Numbered from the stretch's first letter, positions 11,186-19,780 are shown. The stretch: DNA of 53,531 bases from Gemmatimonadaceae bacterium (GCA_019745365.1 JAIETI010000132.1:1-53531), one strand, 5' to 3'. Program-made: numbers and translations. The notes: generated by a model not told the origin, from the sequence alone.

Positions 11186-11229
11186 CGCGAGGGAAGCTGT
11201 GAGCGAGTCGCCTAGTGGCGCGCGCGGCC
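11181..11229 (-). promoter_or_regulatory. Candidate antiterminator of the phhA leader
   Basis: The leader-ORF codons Gly23-Arg24-Ala25 (11229-11221, GGCCGCGCG) are perfectly complementary over nine bases to 11189-11181 (CGCGCGGCC), which includes the first bases of the terminator's 5' arm. Three more pairs (ACG with CGU) can form after a two-base bulge. This helix and the terminator cannot coexist. A ribosome at the leader stop codon (11214-11212) would cover 11229-11221 and favour the terminator. Confidence 0.6.
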
Positions 11230-11295
11230 TCCGTCACGCCCCGTGTGGGGGGCGGTGACGTAGTAGCGATACGCGCGGCGGGCGAAGGTCAGCAT
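11212..11295 (-). CDS. Candidate Tyr-rich leader peptide of phhA (27 aa)
   Basis: ATG at 11295 opens a 27-codon frame ending in TAG at 11214-11212, with Phe4, Tyr9, Tyr11 and Tyr12 (A-Y-R-Y-Y-V). Its ATG is nine bases after a -10 hexamer, so the message would be leaderless or nearly so. Immediately after the Tyr12 codon, 11259-11233 can fold into a bulged 10-bp hairpin (GUCAC and GCCCC with GGGGC and GUGAC). A ribosome waiting for charged Tyr-tRNA would open this hairpin and leave the antiterminator strand free. The simplest reading is a leader peptide for tyrosine-dependent attenuation of phhA. Alternatively it could be an independent small protein ending in a terminator. Confidence 0.6.
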   Translation of the reverse strand: MLTFARRAYRYYVTAPHTGRDGGRARH

Positions 11296-11304
11296 CGGAC
11301 GAGA

Positions 11305-11333
11305 AGGGTACGATTTGATCGCGAGGCTGTCAA
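11305..11333 (-). promoter_or_regulatory. Promoter of the phhA leader
   Basis: On the minus strand TTGACA (11333-11328, full consensus) is followed after 17 bases by TACCCT (11310-11305). It lies in the short gap after the acyl-CoA dehydrogenase stop at 11344 and points at the leader ORF and phhA. Confidence 0.75.
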
Positions 11334-11343
11334 CTGGTACGCG

Positions 11344-13155
11344 CTAGAACCAGGCATCGCGCATCGCGAAGGGGATGGCGTCGAGGTCGGCGACGAGCGA
11401 GGCGAGGTGTTCGGTCTTGGGGAGCTCCCATCGCATCCAGTACGCAGCGGCCTGTCGCTTTCCGTGCAGGAACTCCGCGTGACTCGGCGAGGCGGTCGCG
11501 AGCGCGCGGGACGCCGCCATGGCTTGACGGAGCCAGAGCCAGCCGACGACCACCCGGCTCGTGAGGTCGAGGTACGCCGAGGCGTTCGCGAGGGCGAGCG
11601 CGGGATCCGCAGTGGCCGACGCCCGGGCCCAGGTCGCCGTGGTGCGCTCCAGTCGTTCGATACCAACCGTGCATGCGGAGGCGAGCGCGCGGAGGGTGTC
11701 GTCGTCTTGCGCCTGCGCGGCCGTGACCGTCGCACGCATCCGCTCGAGCAGCGCGCGGAGCCCCGCGCCGTCGTCTTGTCGCACCTTCCGTCCAAGGAGA
11801 TCGAGCGCCTGGATCCCGTTGGTCCCCTCATGCAGTTGGTTGAGTCGGTTGTCGCGGTAGTGCTGCTCGATCGGGTACTCGCGGGCGAAGCCGTAGCCGC
11901 CAAGCGTCTGCATCGCGAGCGAGATCGCCTCCTGGCCGACGATCGCGGGAAAACTCTTGGCGATCGGCGTCAGGACCTCGAGTAACGCCCGCGCCGTGGC
12001 GCGCTCGGTGTCGGTCGGCGCGGTACGCTCGTCGTCCACCAAGCGCGCGCACTCGAGGATGAGCGCGAACGCGCCTTCGGCGATCGCCTTCTGTTCGAGC
12101 AGCATGCGGCGCACGTCCGGGTGTTCGATGATCGCGACGGGGGGACGCGCGGGGTCCTTCTCGCTTACGGGGCGCCCCTGATGTCGCGTGCGCGCATACT
12201 CGAGCGCGTACTGGAACGCGGCGCATGCCATCGCCGTGGCCGCGCGCCCCACCCCGATGCGCGCTTCGTTCATCATCTGGAACATGTAGGTGAGCCCGCG
12301 ATGCGGTGCACCGATCAACTCACCGCGACATTCGGTGCGCTCACCGAAGTTCAGCAGCGTGGATGTGGTGCCGCGCCATCCCATCTTGTGGATGAGTCCA
12401 CCGAGCGCGATGCCATTCAGCTCACCACTGCGTCCGTCGGCGTCGATCGTCCGCTTCGCCACGGCGAAGAGCGAGATCCCCTTCACGCCCGCCGGGGCAC
12501 CGTCGATGCGCGCGAGGACGAGGTGGATGATGTTCTCGGTGATCTCCTGATCCCCGCCCGAGATCCAGATCTTCGTGCCGCGAAGCGCATAGCCGCTCCC
12601 ATCGGGAAGCGGGGTCGCGGTGGTCCGCACATCCGCGAGGGAGGAACCCGCGTCGGGCTCGGTAAGCGCCATGGTCCCCGCGAAGTGGCCGGTGAGCATG
12701 GCGGGGAGGAATCGCTCGCGCTGCGCTGCGGTGCCGAAGGTCGCGATGAGATGCGCCGCCGCGCTCGTCAGCAGCGCGTACGAGGTCGTCGCGACGTTCG
12801 CGGCGTCGAACCAGCCGAGCGCCGCGGCGACGACGGAGTAGGGCAGCTGCATCCCGCCTGCCTCGGCATCGAGCGAGGCGCCGATGAACCCCGCCTCGGC
12901 CATCGCCTGCACCGCGACGCCGACCTCCGGGATGAGGACGACCTGCCCGTTCACGACCGTCGGTTCGTGCTCGTCGTTGCGCTGTCGGTGTGGGGCGAGC
13001 TGCTCTTCGGCGATCGTGCGCGCCGTGGCGAGTACGGCCTCGTACATCTCGCGTGAACCCTCGGCGAACCGAGGACGCGCGGTGAGGGCGTCGGTGTCGA
13101 GGACGTCGAAGAGCTGGAAGACGACGTCGCGCGGGTCGAGGAGAGGGGCGCTCAT
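11344..13155 (-). CDS. Acyl-CoA dehydrogenase, long DmdC-like type
   Basis: The protein of about 603 residues (MSAPLLDPRD..., ATG 13155; an in-frame ATG five codons earlier at 13170 is possible) is an FAD-dependent acyl-CoA dehydrogenase. The N-terminal, beta and C-terminal dehydrogenase domains are present: ALTEPDAGSSLADV (flavin contact), KIWISGG, MNEARIGVG and YPIEQHYRDNRLNQLHEGTNGIQALDLLGRK, where the Glu in HEGTNG is the usual catalytic base. An extra helical C-terminal domain of about 130 residues makes it as long as the DmdC/AidB-like subgroup, some of which act on methylmercaptopropionyl-CoA. The exact substrate cannot be read. No electron-transfer flavoprotein gene is adjacent. The gene stands alone, divergent from the cytochrome gene. 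Confidence 0.93.
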   Translation of the reverse strand: MSAPLLDPRDVVFQLFDVLDTDALTARPRFAEGSREMYEAVLATARTIAEEQLAPHRQRNDEHEPTVVNGQVVLIPEVGVAVQAMAEAGFIGASLDAEAGGMQLPYSVVAAALGWFDAANVATTSYALLTSAAAHLIATFGTAAQRERFLPAMLTGHFAGTMALTEPDAGSSLADVRTTATPLPDGSGYALRGTKIWISGGDQEITENIIHLVLARIDGAPAGVKGISLFAVAKRTIDADGRSGELNGIALGGLIHKMGWRGTTSTLLNFGERTECRGELIGAPHRGLTYMFQMMNEARIGVGRAATAMACAAFQYALEYARTRHQGRPVSEKDPARPPVAIIEHPDVRRMLLEQKAIAEGAFALILECARLVDDERTAPTDTERATARALLEVLTPIAKSFPAIVGQEAISLAMQTLGGYGFAREYPIEQHYRDNRLNQLHEGTNGIQALDLLGRKVRQDDGAGLRALLERMRATVTAAQAQDDDTLRALASACTVGIERLERTTATWARASATADPALALANASAYLDLTSRVVVGWLWLRQAMAASRALATASPSHAEFLHGKRQAAAYWMRWELPKTEHLASLVADLDAIPFAMRDAWF

Positions 13156-13259
13156 CCCGAGAATCTGCATCGCCGGGCGCCGCGAGGGTGAGGGGAAGCG
13201 CCGACTCCCTCCAAGCGGTAGTATTGGGCGCGGTCGAACTTCTCACCCACGCGCTCCCG

Positions 13260-13901
13260 ATGCCGACACGTTCGTTCCGGACCCCGCTGATCGCCGCGCT
13301 GGCGTTCCTCGCCTGCTCGCGCGGATCCACCTCCGCGCCCGCAGGCGCACCGACCCCGACGCCAGGGCCGGCTCCCACGGCGTCGTCGGCCGCGCCTTCG
13401 GCGCCCGTTGCTCCAGTGGCATCCGCCGCTGGCGCGGCGGCCCCCGGCGCACCGGGCGGCGCGCCCCGCCGTCGTCCCCCCGATCCCCGCGTACAGGATT
13501 CGCTCCGGAAGGCGACGGTCGCGACCATCCTCGCCTCGATCGCGGGGCACGAGCACGAGTCGGCGGGGAAGGTGTTCAAGAACGTGAAGCTGCTCGGCGA
13601 GATGCCGGCCGACGACTTCGTGCGCTACATGGACGAGCAGGTCGGCAAGGCGCTCGGCATGGTGTGCGTGAACTGCCACGTCGCCGGGCAGTGGGAGAGC
13701 GATAGCCGCAAGAACAAGGTCATCGCGCGGCAGATGCAGCAGCTGACGAACGACCTCAACGCGAAGGTGCTCCCGACCATCAAGGAGCTCGACGCGGACT
13801 ACCACAAGGTCGGCTGCGCGATGTGTCATCGCGGAACGGGACACGCGGAGAACGCGGTGCCGGCTCCGGCGACCGCTCCACCCGCGGGCGCGCCCCGCTG
13901 A
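13260..13901 (+). CDS. Lipoprotein dihaem c-type cytochrome (CytoC_RC-like)
   Basis: From ATG 13260 the 213-residue protein has a lipobox (LAFLAC, Cys19), a Pro/Ala-rich linker to about residue 80, and a cytochrome domain with two CxxCH sites: CVNCH after GKALGMV, and CAMCH near the end. The arrangement (helix, first haem site, NKVIARQMQQLTNDLN helix, second haem site followed by RG) matches the family of photosynthetic reaction-centre cytochrome subunits, which is also common in non-phototrophs. There are no puf or bch genes here, so a role in periplasmic electron transfer is all that can be inferred. A TAGTAT hexamer at 13218-13223 could be its -10. Confidence 0.88.
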   Translation: MPTRSFRTPLIAALAFLACSRGSTSAPAGAPTPTPGPAPTASSAAPSAPVAPVASAAGAAAPGAPGGAPRRRPPDPRVQDSLRKATVATILASIAGHEHESAGKVFKNVKLLGEMPADDFVRYMDEQVGKALGMVCVNCHVAGQWESDSRKNKVIARQMQQLTNDLNAKVLPTIKELDADYHKVGCAMCHRGTGHAENAVPAPATAPPAGAPR

Positions 13902-15577
13902 TCGGAACCTGGGTCGCGGTGACCGCCCTCGCGGTCGCCGCTCCCACGCCGTCGCGCGACGGCTGCGAGGGACGCCGTATCACCGCGATCGGGTATCGCC
14001 ACGGCGCTCCGAGCGTTCCCGCGCGCACGCCCGGCGTGCCCGATGGCGCGCAACGCATCGCGAACCGTCTGTTGGTCGGCACACCGACCGTCCCCGCAGC
14101 GATCCGCCCGTTCCTCCTCTTTCGCGAGGGCGATTGGTGCCTTGAGCGCCGTCGTTCCGAATCCGAGCGACTCCTGCGTCTGCTGCCCTACATCGCGGAC
14201 GCCACGATCCACGCCGAACCTGACGGACCTGACGGTGTGCGTCTCGACGTCGTCGTGTTCGACGATGTCCGTTCCACCGTCGAGCTCCTCTTCGACGGCG
14301 CGACGCCGCGCACAGTCGCGGTCACGAACCGCAGCGTCGGCGGTCGCGGACAGCTCGTGCGAGGGAGCTGGACGCGCGGTACCCCTTTTCGCTCGGGTGT
14401 GGGTGGCACGTTTCGCGACTACCATCTCATGGGCCAGCCGGTGACCGGGACGGTCACGATCGATCGATTCCCGCTCGGCGGCTATCAGGAGGTCTCCGCC
14501 GCGCGCCCGTTGTTGAGCGACGAGCAGTGGAGCGGGTGGCGCGCGCTGGTGATCGACGCTGACCACTTCCTCCGCTATCGCACGGCGTCCGGCGAGCGAC
14601 CGGCGCTCCGGGTGCGGCGACAGGTCGCGGACCTCGATGCCGTCGCACGAATCTCCAGCGGGCCGGTGCGGTGGTTCGCGGGTGGCGAGATCGCCTACGA
14701 TCGCATCCGACCGGACGCCGATGGCGTGCTGATCGCCGACGAGGGATTGGTCGCACCCACCGATCCGGCGCTCGCGCAGCGGTACCCGGCGCGGAGCGGC
14801 GTCCGGATCGGGCCCGTCCTCGGGGTGCGCGCCCTCTCCTTCGTGAAGGTCCGCGGCTTCGACGCGCTCGCGGGGGCGCAGGACCTTGGGCGTGGCGTGC
14901 AGTTCGTCGCGCGGGCGCTGCACGAGGTCACCGGCGCGGCGCGGCAGGACCTCGAGGTCCAGGGCTTCGCCGGGCGGGGCGACAGTCTACGGTACGCGGC
15001 GTGGCAGGGGATCACCGCCGTGCGCCAGCGCTCCGATGGGCGCAGTGCCGTGGTCGCGACCGGCCGACTCGCGGCGTACCGGCATCCGACGGCGAGCCGC
15101 ACGTCGCTGCTGCAGTTCGACTACGCTGCGGCGTGGCGGAGCGACCTCCCCTTCCAACTCTCCTTCGCGGACCGGCCCGGGGCGCTGCGCGGTTTCGAAG
15201 GCTCCCGCGCCACGGGTGGTCAGCGCGTCACGCTTCTCGCGGAGCACCGGGAGTTGATCGCCTCGCCACACCCACGTCTCGCGCTCGCGGTGGCGGGCTT
15301 CATGAACGCGGGTCGGATCTGGGCCGTCGATGTCCCCTACGGGAGCAACGCCACTCGGGCGAGTGTCGGCGCGAGTTTGATCGGTGCGTCGCCCCGCAAC
15401 TCGCGCTCGTCGGTCCGGCTCGATCTTGCCGTGCCGCTCACTCCAGATCCGCGGGTGCGACCGGTGAACGTCCGCGTCGCCTTCTCGATCGTGCCGCGTC
15501 GATTCTGGATCGAGTCGGAGGAGATCCGGCTCGCGCACCGGGCGGGCCCCGTCGAAGGGACCTTCGTCTGGCCCTGA
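13823..15577 (+). CDS. Outer-membrane barrel protein with POTRA-like N-terminus (BamA/TamA-like)
   Basis: The frame of up to 584 residues has a positively charged start and a hydrophobic stretch (LIGTWVAVTALAVAAPTPS) that would serve as signal. A region resembling a POTRA domain follows (REGDWCLERRRSESERLLRLLPYIAD, then DGVRLDVVVFDDVRSTVELL) and then about 400 residues of alternating beta strands typical of a 16-strand barrel. The GTG at 13823 overlaps the cytochrome gene by 79 bases; a GTG at 13919 is an alternative but leaves a very short signal. Omp85-related proteins insert or transport proteins or lipids in the outer membrane; which task applies is unknown. No lipoprotein BAM partners are adjacent. 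Confidence 0.75.
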   Translation: MSSRNGTRGERGAGSGDRSTRGRAPLIGTWVAVTALAVAAPTPSRDGCEGRRITAIGYRHGAPSVPARTPGVPDGAQRIANRLLVGTPTVPAAIRPFLLFREGDWCLERRRSESERLLRLLPYIADATIHAEPDGPDGVRLDVVVFDDVRSTVELLFDGATPRTVAVTNRSVGGRGQLVRGSWTRGTPFRSGVGGTFRDYHLMGQPVTGTVTIDRFPLGGYQEVSAARPLLSDEQWSGWRALVIDADHFLRYRTASGERPALRVRRQVADLDAVARISSGPVRWFAGGEIAYDRIRPDADGVLIADEGLVAPTDPALAQRYPARSGVRIGPVLGVRALSFVKVRGFDALAGAQDLGRGVQFVARALHEVTGAARQDLEVQGFAGRGDSLRYAAWQGITAVRQRSDGRSAVVATGRLAAYRHPTASRTSLLQFDYAAAWRSDLPFQLSFADRPGALRGFEGSRATGGQRVTLLAEHRELIASPHPRLALAVAGFMNAGRIWAVDVPYGSNATRASVGASLIGASPRNSRSSVRLDLAVPLTPDPRVRPVNVRVAFSIVPRRFWIESEEIRLAHRAGPVEGTFVWP

Positions 15578-15587
15578 TCGCGAGCGC

Positions 15588-16823
15588 TTAGCGGCGGTAG
15601 AGCGTGGTGTTCGGGTTGTAGCTCTTCCAGTCGAACCAGTAGTCCTTGAGGAGCTGCACCGAGGCGAGACGCGTTCCGCGCAGCGGGCCCGACGTCGCGA
15701 TCCCTCGGAAGTCAAACGTCGATCCGGTCTTCGCATCGAGCATGAGCGTGTCGGTCGTGGCGGCACGCATGAGCTCGACCGTGCCGTGAGGGGTGCGCAG
15801 GTCGAAGGCCCGGATGGATCGACCGGCGTCCGCCGCGACCAGCGCGATCGGTGTCTCGCCGACGCGATCGATGATCGGCCACTGCTGTACGACGGTGGCG
15901 ATCGGATACGCGCGCGCGGCGCGATCGATGTGCACGCCGAGGATCACGGTGCGAGGCGGGAGCGCGGCGTCGAGCGGCGCCCGCACGCGTACGGCCCGCT
16001 GTGCGGTCTTCGCCTCCCAGTCGTCGGCGAAGCGGATCCAGGCCGAATCCGGCGCCGGTCGGAGGACGCGCCCGACACCCAACGGGAGCTCGGCGCGCCA
16101 CCGCTGGAAGGTCAGCTCATCGGAGAAGACGCGGCCGAGCGTCCGGCCCTTGAGCGGACCGAAGAGCGCGGTGCCGGTGACCTGTTGCCACACCGATCCC
16201 GTCTCCCGATCGCGCATCAGGAAATTCTGATTGTTGATCCCCGCCAACTCGAAGGTGAGGACCTGTCCATCGATCACCCGCTCCCACACCAGACCGGTGT
16301 GGCACAACGTTCAATACGTGGCGACGATCGGGAGGCCGGCGACCACGGTGTTGACGACGTGGTGATAGGCGATCTGATCGATCGGGAACGCGACGGCGTC
16401 GCTGTCCCGCTGCACCGTCATCACGTAGGCCTTTGGTGCCACGAATGTCGCTTCGTGCGGCCGCACGAACGCGGGGTCCGGCAACGGGGCGAACATCCGC
16501 TCGAAGATGTTCACCTGACCCGCCCAGATCGCCGCTCCGCTGGCGACAATGACGAGCGACCGGGCGCTCCGGCCGAGTGCGCCGCTCGATGCCCATCGAC
16601 GCGCGGTCCAGAGCGACGCGAGCGCGCACCCGAGCGCGGCGATCCACGGGGCGGCGTCGTGTAGGAGGAAGGCGATACGCACGCCGACGGCCGACTGCGG
16701 CGCGAAGGGGCGGAGGATCATCATCGGGGCGACGATCGCACCGACCGCGCCGATGCACGCTGCCGCGACGCCCCACGGAAGGGCGCGGCCAGCCGAGCGA
16801 GTCGGGGGCGGAGGCGTCGTCAC
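15588..16823 (-). CDS. DUF3179 membrane protein, probable selenoprotein (in-frame UGA)
   Basis: Read as one frame with TGA 16313-16311 as selenocysteine, this gene encodes 411 residues; otherwise it splits into 170- and about 240-residue halves that are both well conserved. The start is GTG 16823, six bases after a -10 hexamer. Residues 1-105 hold three membrane helices (about 16-38, 48-72, 88-103). The DUF3179 domain follows, with HHVVNTVVAGLPIVATY just before residue 171 and TLCHTGLVWER just after. The family normally reads TYCPLC at this point (established family knowledge), so UGA replaces the first Cys and gives Y-U-T-L-C, a UxxC redox-type motif. A hairpin with GGUCU loop follows the UGA. 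Function of DUF3179 is unknown; membrane-anchored redox chemistry is inferred. Confidence 0.85.
16284..16302 (-). promoter_or_regulatory. Candidate bacterial SECIS hairpin
   Basis: Eight bases after the in-frame UGA (16313-16311) a perfect 7-bp stem CCACACC/GGUGUGG encloses the loop GGUCU (16295-16291), the same loop that SelB recognises in E. coli fdhF. The loop Gs lie 16-17 bases after the UGA, at the short end of the known range. The bulged U found in fdhF is not present. Confidence 0.75.
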
Positions 16824-16829
16824 GCCTTC

Positions 16830-16857
16830 AAGATATGGTGTCGTTCGGCGGGGTCAA
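16830..16857 (-). promoter_or_regulatory. Promoter of the DUF3179 gene, leaderless type
   Basis: On the minus strand TTGACC (16857-16852) and TATCTT (16835-16830) are 16 bases apart. The -10 ends six bases before the GTG start at 16823, so transcription would begin at or next to the start codon. Confidence 0.65.
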
Positions 16858-16888
16858 CGCGCCCCTCGGAGGGCGTGCCGCATCCCGC

Positions 16889-16894
16889 TAGTTT
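16889..16894 (+). promoter_or_regulatory. -10-like hexamer before the ABC-F gene
   Basis: TAGTTT ends six bases before the ATG at 16901, with no Shine-Dalgarno between; leaderless start likely. No clear -35 is visible. Confidence 0.45.
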
Positions 16895-16900
16895 CCGGCG

Positions 16901-18835
16901 ATGACGTTGATCTCCTTCTCCGACGTGACGGTCGGCTTCGGCGCCACCACCCTCCTTAAGGGGGTAACCTTCACCGTCGCCGTCGGCGAGCGGTGGGGGA
17001 TCGTCGGGCGGAACGGCGCTGGGAAGACCACCATCTTCCGTCTCCTCACCGGAGCGCAGGCCGCCACCGGTGGCGCGATCGCGAAGAAGCCCGGGATCCG
17101 CATCGCGATGCTCGACCAGCACCGGGACTTCGGTGAAGCCGCGACGGTCTGGGATGCCGCCGCATCATCGTACGCGGAGGTCATCGCCCTCGAGCGTTCG
17201 CTGAATGACCAGGGGATGCGGCTCGCCGAGCTCGGCGAGCGCGTGACGGAGGCCGACCTCGAACGTTACGGGCATGATCAGGAGCGCTTCGCGCACGCCG
17301 GCGGCTACGAGTTCCACGCCCGCGTGGATGCCGTGCTCCAAGGGCTCGGTTTCGATGCCGAGGAGTCGAAGGCGCGGAAGTTGAGCGTGCTCTCCGGCGG
17401 TGAGCGGGGCCGTGTGGGGCTCGCCGCCCAGCTCGCGGCCCCGGCCGACCTTGTCCTCCTCGACGAACCGACGAACCACCTCGATCTCGAGACCACCGAC
17501 TGGCTGCGCCGTTACCTCGGCCAGCTCGGCGAGACGGTCATGGTGATCTCGCACGACCGCGCGTTCCTCGATGACACCGTCGATCACGTCCTCCACGTCA
17601 GCGCGGGGACGACCACGGCGTACAGCGGTGGCTACTCCGCGTTCGTGACTCAGAAGGCGGAGCGCGAGTTGAGCGCCCAGCGCGCCTTCGACAAGCAGCG
17701 CTCGAACATCGCGAAGGAGGAGGACTACATCCGCCGCAACATCGCGGGGCAGAACAGCGCGCAAGCGAAGGGACGTCGCAAGCGACTCGAACGACTCCCG
17801 CGTCTGTCGCCGCCCCCGGGCGAAGCCGGTGCGATGACCGTTCGCCTCGAGAACGGCGAGCGAGGTGGCGATCAGGTGTTGATCACGGATCGCTTGCGCG
17901 TCACCGTCGGCGAACGCGAACTCGTGCGCGATTTCTCGGGTGTGGCGCGCCGTGGCGACGTGATCGCGCTCGTTGGGCCCAACGGGGCGGGGAAGAGTAC
18001 CCTCATCGCGACGATGCTCGGCGAGCGGGCGGCTGCGGCGGGGAGCGCGAAGCTCGGTGGCTCGGTCACGCCCGCGTGGTATCGGCAGGACATGGCGCAG
18101 GTTCCGCTCGACAAGGCGATCTATGATTGCATCGCCGACCTGCGCCCGTTCTGGACGCGCGGTGGGATCCAGAACCACCTCGGCGCGTTCGGATTCAGCG
18201 GCGACGAGGTGTTCCGGAGCACCAGCACGCTGTCCGGTGGCGAACGGGCCCGCGTCGCACTCGCGATCATCGTGCTCCTCCGCGCGAACTTCCTGATCCT
18301 CGACGAGCCGACCAATCACCTCGACGTCGAGAGCATCGAGTCGCTCGAAGACGCGATCGACGAGTACGAGGGAACCGTGCTCGTCGTGAGCCACGACCGC
18401 GCCTTCCTGCGTGAGTTGAGCACGCGTGTGTGGGCGTTCGATGGCACACGTCTCGAGGACTTCGACGCGCCCTTCGTCGAGTGGGAGGCACGCTCCGGCG
18501 ATCGCGCGAAGGAGCGCGCCGCCGCGGCCGCGGCCAAGCTCGCTGCCGAGCGAGAGGCGGAGCGCGTCAAGGCGGCGAAGGCGGCAAAGCCGAAGCAGGA
18601 GTCCGACGAGAAGAAGCGCGCCGCGAAGCGTGCGCTCGCCGACGCGGAACGCGCTGTCGAACGTGCCGATGCTGCGGTGCTGGAGCTGGAGACGGCGTTG
18701 GCGGACCCGACGCTCTACTCGTCAGGAGCAGAGGGTGCACGCCGCGCAGCCGCGCTCGACAAGTCACTTACCGCGGCGCGGCGCGATGCCGCGTCCGCGC
18801 TCTCGAAGTGGGAGTCGCTACTCGCCGAGGGGTGA
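16901..18835 (+). CDS. ABC-F family ATPase (Uup/EttA-like)
   Basis: The 644-residue cytoplasmic protein has two ABC ATPase domains and no membrane segment. Walker A motifs are GRNGAGKT (36-43) and GPNGAGKS, signature motifs LSGGERGRV and LSGGERARV, and both Walker B motifs are followed by DEPTNHLD. The linker between domains (SAQRAFDKQRSNIAKEEDYI to RKRLERLPRL) is the ribosome-facing P-site tRNA interaction region of ABC-F proteins. A Lys/Ala/Glu-rich coiled-coil C-terminal extension (about 545-640) resembles the DNA- or RNA-binding tail of Uup. ABC-F proteins relieve stalled ribosomes or protect them from antibiotics; the branch cannot be told here. The last 18 bases overlap the convergent epimerase gene tail to tail. 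Confidence 0.93.
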   Translation: MTLISFSDVTVGFGATTLLKGVTFTVAVGERWGIVGRNGAGKTTIFRLLTGAQAATGGAIAKKPGIRIAMLDQHRDFGEAATVWDAAASSYAEVIALERSLNDQGMRLAELGERVTEADLERYGHDQERFAHAGGYEFHARVDAVLQGLGFDAEESKARKLSVLSGGERGRVGLAAQLAAPADLVLLDEPTNHLDLETTDWLRRYLGQLGETVMVISHDRAFLDDTVDHVLHVSAGTTTAYSGGYSAFVTQKAERELSAQRAFDKQRSNIAKEEDYIRRNIAGQNSAQAKGRRKRLERLPRLSPPPGEAGAMTVRLENGERGGDQVLITDRLRVTVGERELVRDFSGVARRGDVIALVGPNGAGKSTLIATMLGERAAAAGSAKLGGSVTPAWYRQDMAQVPLDKAIYDCIADLRPFWTRGGIQNHLGAFGFSGDEVFRSTSTLSGGERARVALAIIVLLRANFLILDEPTNHLDVESIESLEDAIDEYEGTVLVVSHDRAFLRELSTRVWAFDGTRLEDFDAPFVEWEARSGDRAKERAAAAAAKLAAEREAERVKAAKAAKPKQESDEKKRAAKRALADAERAVERADAAVLELETALADPTLYSSGAEGARRAAALDKSLTAARRDAASALSKWESLLAEG

Positions 18836-19780
18836 GCCGCGGCGCGTCTCGCGCCAGCGGAGGAACGCGTCGCGACTGGTCCGCCGCGGCGTGTAGCCGA
18901 AGCGCTCTTTGAGCGCACGGTTCGCCAGCACCGGTCGGTAGCGCAGAAAGTCCACCTGCTCGGGTCCGTATCGCGTCAGCCCCAGCGGCCGCGCGACGGC
19001 GAGCACCGCGCGCAGGAGCCACGCCGGGAGGGTGAGCGTCGGCTTTCCGAGGAGCGCCGCGATCTCCCGCATCGCGAGCGCGCTATCCCCCGCGACGTTG
19101 AAGATCCCCGTCACGGGTCCGGTCACCGCGCGCACGAGAATCGCGGCGAGGTCGTCTTCGTCGATGAAGGTGAAGGGCGACGCCGCACCAGCGATACACA
19201 ACAGTCGCGGTCGCTCGAAGAGCGCGGTGATCTGGTTGTCCACGGTCGGCCCGATGATCGTTCCCACGCGGAGCACGACCTGTTCGAGTGCAGGGTGCGT
19301 CGTGCGCGCAGCCGCCAGCCGCGCCTCCACGAGCGCCTTGTGCCAACTGTACGCGAAGGCCTCGTTCCCGCGGATGGGCACGGACTCGTCGATCCACGCC
19401 GGAAGATCGGGGTGGTACCCATAGGCGGCCCCACTCGATGTCACGACGATGCGGCGCACGCCCGCGGCGATGCACGCCGCGAGCACGCGCTCGGTGCCGA
19501 CCACATCGACCTCGTACTCGAGCGCACGCGTCGACTCCGCCCCCGGCGTCACGATTGACGCGAGATGCACGACTACATCGATCGCGTGCGTGCGGCAGAG
19601 CGCCTCGAGTCCGTCGGAGCGAACGTCGTGCGGTACGAACACCACCCCAGGCGGCTGCGCGCGCGCGCGGATGTCCGTGGCGATGATCGTGTCGATGGCG
19701 TGCGTCGACCGCGCCGCGTGGAGTGCGCGCACGCACTGCGTCCCCACATAGCCGCTCGCCCCGGTGACGAGGACGTTCAC
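18818..19780 (-). CDS. NAD-dependent epimerase/dehydratase (extended SDR)
   Basis: Starting at GTG 19780, which overlaps the stop of the upstream transporter gene (GTGA), the 320-residue protein is an extended short-chain dehydrogenase. The nucleotide-binding TGASGYVG lies at residues 5-12, the catalytic set is SSGAAYG with a YSWHK (YxxxK) motif, and the VVHLAS segment is typical. The sugar or other substrate is not identifiable. It is the last gene of a four-gene overlapping run with a lipoprotein, a ThDP enzyme and a BASS transporter, so it may act on the same metabolite, but this is inference. Confidence 0.9.
   Translation of the reverse strand: MNVLVTGASGYVGTQCVRALHAARSTHAIDTIIATDIRARAQPPGVVFVPHDVRSDGLEALCRTHAIDVVVHLASIVTPGAESTRALEYEVDVVGTERVLAACIAAGVRRIVVTSSGAAYGYHPDLPAWIDESVPIRGNEAFAYSWHKALVEARLAAARTTHPALEQVVLRVGTIIGPTVDNQITALFERPRLLCIAGAASPFTFIDEDDLAAILVRAVTGPVTGIFNVAGDSALAMREIAALLGKPTLTLPAWLLRAVLAVARPLGLTRYGPEQVDFLRYRPVLANRALKERFGYTPRRTSRDAFLRWRETRRGSPLGE

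Noticed and set aside
13260-13901. Cytochrome as part of a photosynthetic reaction centre
   Set aside because: Only the family resemblance supports this; no puf, bch or crt genes are in the window and the family is common in non-phototrophs.
16311-16823. DUF3179 gene read as a pseudogene broken by a nonsense mutation
   Set aside because: A single TGA at the exact family Cys position, with a SECIS-like hairpin in register and no other lesion, fits selenocysteine better; the absence of sel genes elsewhere would reopen this.
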